Virus record (IMG/VR): IMGVR_UViG_3300039037_000048
Span: 1-60,069 of that record
Reading direction: 5' to 3' (one strand)
Source: a virus
Length of the DNA stretch: 60,069 nt
Under the pieces are notes generated by a model that saw only the letters and a list, made by a program, of their open reading frames with translations, had not been told where the DNA came from and searched no databases. A program made the translations under genes and the position numbers. Positions 47,773-54,845 of the stretch are shown piece after piece. The first letter of the stretch is position 1; every line of letters starts with the position of its first letter.

Positions 47773-48701
47773 TTACGAAGTTCTGCCTGCTCCTTCATCT
47801 TCTTCTTGGTGTTGATGATCTTGGAGACCTTCTTGCGACGTGCTAGAAGATACTTGTCAGACTTATCGTGATCGCCATCGTTGTCGATGTCCTTGTCTTC
47901 CTTGCCTACGGGATCGAGTTTCTTCTCTTGAATCTCTTCTTCCTTGACACAGTTAGGAACAGACTTGCCACCTTTCATCTTGGTGCCCTTTGCCTTGTAA
48001 CCTTTCCAGCAGGTAGAAGCGCCGACATTCTTACGTGCCTGCTTCATGCTGCCTTCTTCGACTACTTCGACTTCTCTTTCAAAGATGAAAGTTTCGCCAT
48101 CGAGTTCAAACGATACCTCTTCCTTCTTTGCTGTTCTTGCGCTCTTCTTGAAAGCGTCCTTTGCAGGATAGTCTTCCGAACCTGGTTTTGCGGGTGCTTC
48201 GCCGCGCTTTCTCTTTGCATGGATGTTAGCGTATAGACCTCTCTTTGCTTCAGAAACAGCTTCTTCTTTCTTCATAGAAGCCTTATCTTCCTTCTGACAC
48301 TTGGAGCACCCTTTTCCTCCACAATAAGAGCAGGTTTCCTCGCGGGCAACCACCTTCGTGGTGTCTTTAATTTCCGCTCCGTGAGACTGTTTGACACCAC
48401 TGCCAGTACGTAGATCGGTAGCAGGATCAGGAGCACCTGCATTTGCTTTAGGGTCCTTCGTTGCAAAGTCATCCTCACCACCTTTCTTCTGAAGTTCGGG
48501 GATTGAAGTAGATGCATCAGCACCACCAGCAGGACCAGGAGCTCCTAGTTCTTTCTTCTCTGGTGCAGGGATAGCAGTTGCTTCCTCTAGTGTGGACTGT
48601 TGGAATCCTGCTCCACCCATCCACTTTGTATAGGAATCCATAAGTGCCTCTGAATAGGCATCATTATGCTGCACACTATTGACTGGTTTCTGTCTTTCCA
48701 T
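47748..48701 (-). CDS. Charged multi-motif protein, probable frameshifted gene
   Basis: A 317-aa protein: Pro/Gly/Ala-rich first third, then CSYCGGKGCSKC (a DnaJ-type zinc motif, about 122-133), KRGLYANIHAKRKR, a STCWKGYKAKGTK segment, and DIDNDGDHDKSDKYL, an EF-hand-like calcium loop, followed by a Lys/Glu helix. I recall these motifs in cyanophage virion or core proteins, but the function is unknown. It ends at a strong -1 frameshift site, so a longer form is likely. Late motif GATAAATA 28 bases upstream. Confidence 0.72.
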   Translation of the reverse strand: MERQKPVNSVQHNDAYSEALMDSYTKWMGGAGFQQSTLEEATAIPAPEKKELGAPGPAGGADASTSIPELQKKGGEDDFATKDPKANAGAPDPATDLRTGSGVKQSHGAEIKDTTKVVAREETCSYCGGKGCSKCQKEDKASMKKEEAVSEAKRGLYANIHAKRKRGEAPAKPGSEDYPAKDAFKKSARTAKKEEVSFELDGETFIFEREVEVVEEGSMKQARKNVGASTCWKGYKAKGTKMKGGKSVPNCVKEEEIQEKKLDPVGKEDKDIDNDGDHDKSDKYLLARRKKVSKIINTKKKMKEQAELRKEIEEEKK

Positions 48702-48951
48702 TGTTGAAGATACTACTTTTCCTTTCTTTATTTATCGTATCAACTACTTGCAAAGCACGGATGTCTTTCACCCACGCTCTAAACATCTCACCAGACTCGG
48801 TGATTGCGATGACATAGTTGACGCCTGATCTATGTATAACACCTTTCTGTCCAGTCAAAGCATTGAATATAACATCACCTTCAGCAAACGTATCCGTCTG
48901 TCTATGCTGCTGTCGGACTGCCTGCTCGCGTAACTTTTTGAAGTCTTTCAT
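48676..48951 (-). CDS. Small SH3/KOW-like hypothetical protein
   Basis: A 91-aa protein: basic helix then a beta-rich stretch (GDVIFNALTGQKGVIHRSG, NYVIAITESGEMF) resembling a small SH3-like or KOW fold. Overlaps both neighbours (26 and 4 bases). Function unknown. Confidence 0.68.
   Translation of the reverse strand: MKDFKKLREQAVRQQHRQTDTFAEGDVIFNALTGQKGVIHRSGVNYVIAITESGEMFRAWVKDIRALQVVDTINKERKSSIFNNGKTETSQ
48729..48736 (-). promoter_or_regulatory. Late promoter (GATAAATA)
   Basis: GATAAATA on the minus strand within the 91-aa gene, 28 bases before the 317-aa gene. Confidence 0.5.
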
Positions 48952-49511
48952 TTAAAATTAGCTGGTAGTGCTCCTTTGATTTCCATCATCATTGCTCTAC
49001 AATCACGGTCATTCAGTGCTCTGGGGATACCAGATCTAAATGTTTTGAAGTCACCAGCAAATGCTGCTCGTCGCATCTTCGTTCCTGAAATAGCAAAGGT
49101 ATCTCCATCAGCATCTCTGCTGCCTGAAGATTTGATCTCAATCTTACGAAAAGAAAATTCGGTTCCGTTGTATTTATGGAGGAACTGCATGGCGTTGACT
49201 CTATCAGAACCCACAAGGAACACTACCTCATTATACCCTGCCATCATAAGGTCCTGTAAGATCTCCACGGGTTGTTTAGGACCCGAAAAGATTTTACCCT
49301 TATGCTCTGGGAACATCTTTTCCATGTAGAATAATTTACGATCAGGTGAGAGGGGATTCTTTCCTTTAGCGTCGTGGGATTGAGAAATATAAATGCGATA
49401 ATCATGTCTTCCTGCGGCACGTTTCACTCCGTCAAAGTTATCTTTATGTCCTGTAGTAGGTGGTTGGAATCTGCCAAACGTGAAGTAGCAGGTCTTGCAG
49501 TTTAACGCCAT
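48948..49511 (-). CDS. NMNAT/cytidylyltransferase-like nucleotidyltransferase
   Basis: A 187-aa Rossmann-type nucleotidyltransferase: YFTFGRFQPPTTGHKDNF (the T/HxGH site), a central VVFLVGSDRVNAM strand, and ISGTKMRRAA (ISxTxxR) near residue 155. Enzymes of this superfamily transfer AMP or CMP, for example onto nicotinamide mononucleotide to make NAD. Substrate not determinable here. Neighbours are a ligase-like and a nuclease-like protein. Confidence 0.82.
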   Translation of the reverse strand: MALNCKTCYFTFGRFQPPTTGHKDNFDGVKRAAGRHDYRIYISQSHDAKGKNPLSPDRKLFYMEKMFPEHKGKIFSGPKQPVEILQDLMMAGYNEVVFLVGSDRVNAMQFLHKYNGTEFSFRKIEIKSSGSRDADGDTFAISGTKMRRAAFAGDFKTFRSGIPRALNDRDCRAMMMEIKGALPANFK

Positions 49512-50695
49512 TGCTTTTGTATCGTGAAGTTATTGAATGCAAACTCAAAGCGATTGACAAACTTAATCATGCTGCCATCTTTGTGCATAACATATCCTTC
49601 AGGTGTCGTCACCTTATATCCATTCTCTGTCTGGACATAGGTTCTGAACTCTTCCAGGTGGTCTAGTTTATCTATAACCATTTGCTTAAGAGTTTGAAGC
49701 TCTTTGTACAGAGCAATCATTGCCTTAAACTTGTAGACATTATCTAGGAGATAATTCTCACTCTTATACACCAACGCACACTTCTTGGTTCTGTTAGCAA
49801 CTGTCTTGATCTTTGCCAACTCCTTCTGCATCTTCTCATCGTAGAAGTTTACCAGGGCATTGACCGTTTCGTCCACGTTCGTAATCTGTGTCCCAGTTCT
49901 AACCTCGGAGTTGAAAAATTGTTTGATGTAGGTGGAGATGTGAAACTTCGCATCCCCAGTGCTACCCATATTGGAAACAAGATCGTCAAGAAAATCACCA
50001 GCAAGTGAACACATGCGTTCGATTTTTTGTACATGGTTGTCGAAGCGTTGTAATTCTTGCTGGGTAAATCCAACTCGATCCATTGGTGTATCATTCTTGA
50101 TTACCAATGCATCAGCAGAACCAGTAACATCAGCACCCGCTCTTGCCTGCATCTCCGACAAGATACTTCCAGTGTAATGTGTATGGAATACCACTCCTAT
50201 TTTAGCAGCTCTTGCTGCTCTGCCAATAGGATGATCAACAGGTATACCATATGTAATAGTATTTGGACGGAAAGTGTACAACCTTTCCCCCTCCACAGTT
50301 TCTGTTTTTAGATCACTAGTAAACAAAAGGTCTCCTTGCACGACACCCTTGATACCTAATTGACTAAAGTATTTTAAGGAGAACTTTAATTTCTCTGCCA
50401 GGTCACCAGAGTACAGCATGTCAATCTTTGCTTCTGATGCACAGATTTTTGGTTCTGTTTTGTTGAACACAGACTTGGTTCCAACAAAGAAGTACCCATG
50501 CTCTGGATGTGTACCACAAATGACAGATGGAGCACCATCCCACTTGGTTTGCATAAAACCTTGTGAGTCCTGATGACCTAACATCTTACGAAGTTCTTTC
50601 AGGAAGGACACTGCTGCCTTACATCCATCGACGCCGTAGTTCAGCATCTCATCTTCCAGGTGTTCTAGATGTTTGAGCTGTTTAATGTTAGACAT
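49502..50695 (-). CDS. Ligase-like nucleotidyltransferase (KxDG protein)
   Basis: A 397-aa protein with elements of the covalent nucleotidyltransferase (DNA/RNA ligase, capping enzyme) superfamily: K51-W-D-G (motif I), GVVQGDLLF about residue 120 (like motif III) and SADALVIKND (like motif IV). A long helical C-terminal half follows. I think it matches a phage family of unknown function (DUF6267). The ATG at 50695 is one base inside the stop of the upstream gene (TAATG). ATP-dependent adenylation is inferred. Confidence 0.68.
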   Translation of the reverse strand: MSNIKQLKHLEHLEDEMLNYGVDGCKAAVSFLKELRKMLGHQDSQGFMQTKWDGAPSVICGTHPEHGYFFVGTKSVFNKTEPKICASEAKIDMLYSGDLAEKLKFSLKYFSQLGIKGVVQGDLLFTSDLKTETVEGERLYTFRPNTITYGIPVDHPIGRAARAAKIGVVFHTHYTGSILSEMQARAGADVTGSADALVIKNDTPMDRVGFTQQELQRFDNHVQKIERMCSLAGDFLDDLVSNMGSTGDAKFHISTYIKQFFNSEVRTGTQITNVDETVNALVNFYDEKMQKELAKIKTVANRTKKCALVYKSENYLLDNVYKFKAMIALYKELQTLKQMVIDKLDHLEEFRTYVQTENGYKVTTPEGYVMHKDGSMIKFVNRFEFAFNNFTIQKQWR

Positions 50696-51714
50696 TACTC
50701 TGAATCTACTCCCTTGTCGATAGAACCTGGCCAAGGAGCAACACTCATCTTCAGTCCTGTTGCTAGTTGAGTACCAGAGAACTTAAATCTAATCTGAACA
50801 ATCTGTTTTTCACCTGCTTTTACACCAATAGTATAACCATCTTTACCACCTAGGTTCTCATACTTGAGTGGTTTATTTTTTCTTACCAGTGCATCAAACT
50901 TTGCATTGCCTAGTGGGTCATCTACCGTTGCTTGCACCACAGATAGTGTCTTGTCAGATCTACCAGTCACCTTAACGTACTTGGGTAACTTATCTGTATC
51001 CAGCAACTCGTCAAGGATATACATTTTGATGTCAATATCACCCATTCTGGTGAATGCATCCTTCAGAATGTCTCTACACCCACCAAGAATCTGTTTGGTA
51101 TACTTCTCATTGATGACCTTAAATTCAGGATCATCTTTCAATGCTTTTACTTTATCTTTATTCAGATACTTATTAGAGTAAGGTATGCCAGACTCCTTGT
51201 GTGCTGCACTGACACCCTCTTCCAGTAACTTTTGGAACACACCAGGTTGACCAATGAAGTCTTCAATCTTACCCATGCCTGGGTTCTTCACGGGTGCCTC
51301 TTGAGTCAGTGTTTTGAGCAAAGATTTAGCAGATAATCCTAGATAAGGGTCGTCATACTTGGTAGACGATCTGAACTTTACTAGAACATCAGTGGGGTTG
51401 TTCTTACTTTCCTCAACGTAAGTAGAAGTATACTTACCAGGCAAACTTCTGTAGTTGAACGAGGATTTAGCGGTCCAATATACCTTATCTACTCCTCTGT
51501 AACCATTCTTTCCTGCCCACTCTAGAAACTTCTCTGCCATGACTTCTGCCTGGGCAACACGAGCGTTCAGTTCATCAGGTTTTTTGGAAAGCTTTGCGTA
51601 TCGATCATCATAAACTGCCTTGTCTGTAGCATCCAGACCACCAGTCCACGACTTACCGTTAAGATACCAGGCACAGTGCAGTTCATTAACGTCAGCACTA
51701 ATATTTTCTGCCAT
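50695..51714 (-). CDS. PD-(D/E)XK-like protein, unknown
   Basis: A 339-aa protein. PTDVLVKFRSS...YLGLSAKSLL (about 105-130) has the D...[G/S]-x-K spacing of restriction-type endonuclease cores; the C-terminus ends in a beta-rich VQIRFKFSGTQLATGLKM stretch. No name can be given. GGGGAGG lies 7 bases before the ATG, within a hairpin that also contains a late promoter. Confidence 0.62.
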   Translation of the reverse strand: MAENISADVNELHCAWYLNGKSWTGGLDATDKAVYDDRYAKLSKKPDELNARVAQAEVMAEKFLEWAGKNGYRGVDKVYWTAKSSFNYRSLPGKYTSTYVEESKNNPTDVLVKFRSSTKYDDPYLGLSAKSLLKTLTQEAPVKNPGMGKIEDFIGQPGVFQKLLEEGVSAAHKESGIPYSNKYLNKDKVKALKDDPEFKVINEKYTKQILGGCRDILKDAFTRMGDIDIKMYILDELLDTDKLPKYVKVTGRSDKTLSVVQATVDDPLGNAKFDALVRKNKPLKYENLGGKDGYTIGVKAGEKQIVQIRFKFSGTQLATGLKMSVAPWPGSIDKGVDSE

Positions 51715-51719
51715 ACAAA

Positions 51720-51748
51720 ATACCTCCCCTAGTATTTAGAGGAGGTAT
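51720..51748 (-). promoter_or_regulatory. RBS-hiding hairpin containing a late promoter
   Basis: ATACCTCC/GGAGGTAT perfect 8-bp stem, 13-nt loop. The loop holds CTAAATA (51733-51739); the downstream arm is the Shine-Dalgarno sequence of the 339-aa gene. A transcript starting at the late promoter would lack the upstream arm and leave the binding site free; read-through RNA would hide it. Confidence 0.72.
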
Positions 51749-51753
51749 AAAAG

Positions 51754-51951
51754 TCAGGCAGCTTCTTTGCCAAGATATTCATTGTCAAGAGTGTAGTTGT
51801 GCTTGTGCTCTTTAGTGAGGAGGTAGTATCCAATGATATTACTACCATCATCACGCCACCCATACCCAATCAGTGCTTCTTTGATGCCATTCCAATCGGG
51901 TGTCTTGTCAGTGTGCAGATAGTGGTTGAACTTCTCATGCAGATTGATCAT
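51754..51951 (-). CDS. Small conserved protein (65 aa)
   Basis: Starts MINLHEKFNHYLHTDKTPDW and contains GYGWRDDGSNIIGYYLL. No domain recognised; compact globular pattern. Between mazG and the hairpin-controlled gene. Confidence 0.7.
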   Translation of the reverse strand: MINLHEKFNHYLHTDKTPDWNGIKEALIGYGWRDDGSNIIGYYLLTKEHKHNYTLDNEYLGKEAA

Positions 51952-52024
51952 AGGGTGGATGCGTCTGTATGTATTTTATCAGGAATCTCGCACAAAACCA
52001 GGTCTCTTTATAAATTCTTCAGGA

Positions 52025-52429
52025 TCAACGATCATCCGATGCGCGATTCTCTGAATAGAAGATGTCAAACTGTCCACCAGGATACCGTTTCTCCAGTTTC
52101 TTGACGTTGGTCTCGATCACTTCTTCAAAAGAAACACCAAGTGCTTGAGTTGCCTGTGCAACATACCACATCAGATCACCCAACTCAATAATCATGTGCT
52201 CTCGGTTGTCCTCGTTAAAGGGTTTACCTTGGAACACCATCTTCTTAACGATCTCCAAGAATTCACCACCTTCAGCATTGATCCCAACGCCAGCAGTAAG
52301 AAGACGCTCAATGTTGGCACCCTTTCGATCAAGTTCAACAAGGCGGTCAGCAAGGTCCACAAAATTTGTAGAAGCATCGGACGTAACTGCCGATACAAAC
52401 TCTTCATAGCGAGAGAATTCAATAGTCAT
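52025..52429 (-). CDS. mazG: MazG-like nucleotide pyrophosphohydrolase
   Basis: A 134-aa all-helical protein with the MazG core: E-x-x-E in NAEGGEFLEIVK and E-x-x-D in IIELGDLMWYV. MazG hydrolyses NTPs/dNTPs; the cyanophage enzyme was once thought to lower host (p)ppGpp, but later biochemistry pointed to dGTP/dCTP. Lies beside replication genes. Confidence 0.88.
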   Translation of the reverse strand: MTIEFSRYEEFVSAVTSDASTNFVDLADRLVELDRKGANIERLLTAGVGINAEGGEFLEIVKKMVFQGKPFNEDNREHMIIELGDLMWYVAQATQALGVSFEEVIETNVKKLEKRYPGGQFDIFYSENRASDDR

Positions 52430-52430
52430 G

Positions 52431-53828
52431 TTAGATTACGAATTGAGAAAATTTGTCTAGTCTAGATTGCCTGTCAGAGATGTCCTCCAGGCGGTCGAAG
52501 GTCTCCTCTTCAGGAGCATCGGAAGCGGTGAGTTCTCCTTCCGAGTCGTCAACATTATACAACTTCATCTTCGCCCTGTCAATCCCCACCGTGAAACGAC
52601 GGAAATACGTGAGATCATTATATCGATTTTTAAGTTGCTTAACCATGATGCGACCTGACTGCTCAAGCTCTTCAGTAGAAATAAGAGCAAGCATAAGGTC
52701 AGCAGTAGCGGGTAAACCAAAAGACTCACTAGTATCAGTGAGATCGACATCACTATTGCCGAAACCACTACGAGTGGTTTGAGTAGCAGATACAATAGGA
52801 AGGTCGTGCTCGACAGCAAGACCTCGTAACTCTTCTGCAATCGCTTTGACATAGGTATATGAATTGACAATGTGACCCTTGTAGCGAGATGAGGCACAGA
52901 TGTTCAGATAGTCAATGAAGATAATGTTGGGGCGAAAGTCTTTCTTGAGAGAAAGATCGCTCAACAATGCTTTGAAGTGACCAGAATGTGCTGACGCAGT
53001 GGGATACTCTTTGATGATGAGTTTACCCTGTGACTTTCTTCCAATCTCATTGACTCTATTCTCAAAGATTGTTTGGGGCATCTCCCCAATATCTTTGATG
53101 TTAACGTTCAACAGGTTAGCGTCAATACGTTCAGCGATCTTTTCTTCTGCCATCTCTAGAGTGATGTACAGAACGTTATACCCAATGGATAAACAGGATG
53201 CTGCCATGTGACACATGAACAAAGACTTACCTACGCCTGTGCCTGCGAGTGCAATGTTCAGTGTCTTGTTAGGAAGACCACCTTTAGTGATGGTATTCAA
53301 CTTCTCAATGTCAAATGGAATCTTATGTTCTTCCAGATGATAATAGTCGTATCGTTCTTTTACATTCTCAACGTAGTCGTGTCCGATGTGTTCATCAAAC
53401 GATACTGCGAGAGCCTGCTGTAGGATACTCGGGATCGCATCCTTTGATACTTTCTGTTCACCGCTTCCCTCTGCGATTTTGATAGATTCAAGGAGGGCGT
53501 TGTAGACTGCCCTCTCCTGACACCACTTCTCCGTCGCGTCAACCAACCACTTCGTCTCAATATATTCTTGAGAAAGTGAATTGAGTTGCGAAACACTCGC
53601 CTTAAAAGTCTCTTCAGTAAGGTCATTGCGTTGATTGAGGTTGATAATTAGGACTTCTTTAGTCGGATACTTATCATACTTGTTAGAAAAATCTTGAATC
53701 TCTTCAAAGAGGACTCGCTCTGATTGTTCTTGAAAGTATTCACCTTTGATGAAAGGGACTACCTTACGAAAATACTCCTCATTGCAAAGCAGGTTCCTCA
53801 AAATTGAGAGTTCAAGCTTCTCCGTCAT
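52431..53828 (-). CDS. 41: Replicative DNA helicase gp41
   Basis: A 465-aa DnaB-type helicase: N-terminal helical domain, Walker A GTGVGKS near residue 200, Walker B FIIFIDYLNIC, and a motif with SATQTTRSGF. Unwinds the fork 5'-3' with gp61 primase. The acidic C-terminus resembles other gp41 tails. Overlaps uvsX by 17 bases. Confidence 0.93.
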   Translation of the reverse strand: MTEKLELSILRNLLCNEEYFRKVVPFIKGEYFQEQSERVLFEEIQDFSNKYDKYPTKEVLIINLNQRNDLTEETFKASVSQLNSLSQEYIETKWLVDATEKWCQERAVYNALLESIKIAEGSGEQKVSKDAIPSILQQALAVSFDEHIGHDYVENVKERYDYYHLEEHKIPFDIEKLNTITKGGLPNKTLNIALAGTGVGKSLFMCHMAASCLSIGYNVLYITLEMAEEKIAERIDANLLNVNIKDIGEMPQTIFENRVNEIGRKSQGKLIIKEYPTASAHSGHFKALLSDLSLKKDFRPNIIFIDYLNICASSRYKGHIVNSYTYVKAIAEELRGLAVEHDLPIVSATQTTRSGFGNSDVDLTDTSESFGLPATADLMLALISTEELEQSGRIMVKQLKNRYNDLTYFRRFTVGIDRAKMKLYNVDDSEGELTASDAPEEETFDRLEDISDRQSRLDKFSQFVI

Positions 53829-54843
53829 CGTCTGCTCCGTACAAGAATGTCTTCTGTGCCTGTTTATCTAGTTCGGCAAGAACTTCGGGTGTGAAATACT
53901 GCTCGGGATCTTTCAGAATCTGTTTGGCATAGACTTTCTTGCCGCCGATTTCATATCGACCAGCAACATTCTTCCACAGACCTGCTGCCTCACCGAGCTC
54001 AAGCAATCCATAGTGTTGTTCCAGACCACGTTCATCAAAGAACAGTCTTGTTTCAATCTTGGAACCCTCTCGGGTCAGACGAGACTTTTTAGCCTCGCAT
54101 TTGATAATGTTTCCGATGAGTACCGTTCCATCTTTCTCCTTTTTCTTTCCGAGATAAACGATTGTAGAGGCGGAATATTTGAGACCACTTCCTCCTCCCA
54201 TTTCCTTTGTAGGAACGTAAGCGCCGACGACATCATAGGTGTGATTGGTAACCAACATAGGTATATTAGCCTTACCAAGCTTGAGTGTAAGGATTCTGAA
54301 GCAAGACTTAATAAGTTGCGCCTTGGTCATGTCGCGAACGTTCTTGTCGTTCGACGCATCCTCAACCTCTTTATTGGTGGCTAGCATACCAAGAGAGTCT
54401 AACACAAACATCAGGGGTTTGCGATCCTCTTTGGGCGTTTCCATATATTTGTCGATGATCCTGACTGCCTGGGTCCTGAACTCCTCCACTGTATTGACAG
54501 GGAAGATGACCATACGCTTGGCATCGATGCCACGACTCTCGATCATCTGCTTACTAATGGCAGACTCGGTTTCAAAATATAAGACGCCAGCGTCAGGGTC
54601 AGCATCAAGGAAAGAGCGAACGACAGAGAGGCAAAAGAAAGTCTTTCCCGTGCCTGATTCTCCTGCCAAGGCAGTGATTTTGTTGGAAGGAATACCTCCA
54701 AAAATCGAACCACTAACAAGGGCATTAAAGATATAACTACCAGTATCAACAAAAGTTTCAACATCACCAGCAGCGATGCCGTCAGATGCACGAGAAGCAA
54801 ACTCATTTTTAGTGTCCTTCAGGACGGATGATAAAAAATCCAT
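53812..54843 (-). CDS. uvsX: RecA-like recombinase UvsX
   Basis: A 343-aa protein: Walker A GESGTGKT (residues 61-68), Walker B MFVLDSLGML, and the DNA-binding loop region MGGGSGLKYSAS. Catalyses strand exchange for recombination-dependent replication. The ATG at 54843 (MDFLSSVLKDTKNEFA) matches the family start better than one 45 bases upstream, and sits 3 bases after the gp43 stop. Confidence 0.93.
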   Translation of the reverse strand: MDFLSSVLKDTKNEFASRASDGIAAGDVETFVDTGSYIFNALVSGSIFGGIPSNKITALAGESGTGKTFFCLSVVRSFLDADPDAGVLYFETESAISKQMIESRGIDAKRMVIFPVNTVEEFRTQAVRIIDKYMETPKEDRKPLMFVLDSLGMLATNKEVEDASNDKNVRDMTKAQLIKSCFRILTLKLGKANIPMLVTNHTYDVVGAYVPTKEMGGGSGLKYSASTIVYLGKKKEKDGTVLIGNIIKCEAKKSRLTREGSKIETRLFFDERGLEQHYGLLELGEAAGLWKNVAGRYEIGGKKVYAKQILKDPEQYFTPEVLAELDKQAQKTFLYGADDDGEA

Positions 54844-54845
54844 AA

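Noticed and set aside
51966-52022. 18-codon frame overlapping the mazG stop
   Set aside because: MIVDPEEFIKRPGF-type peptide overlaps mazG, but it is too short and lacks an independent ribosome binding site to be called.
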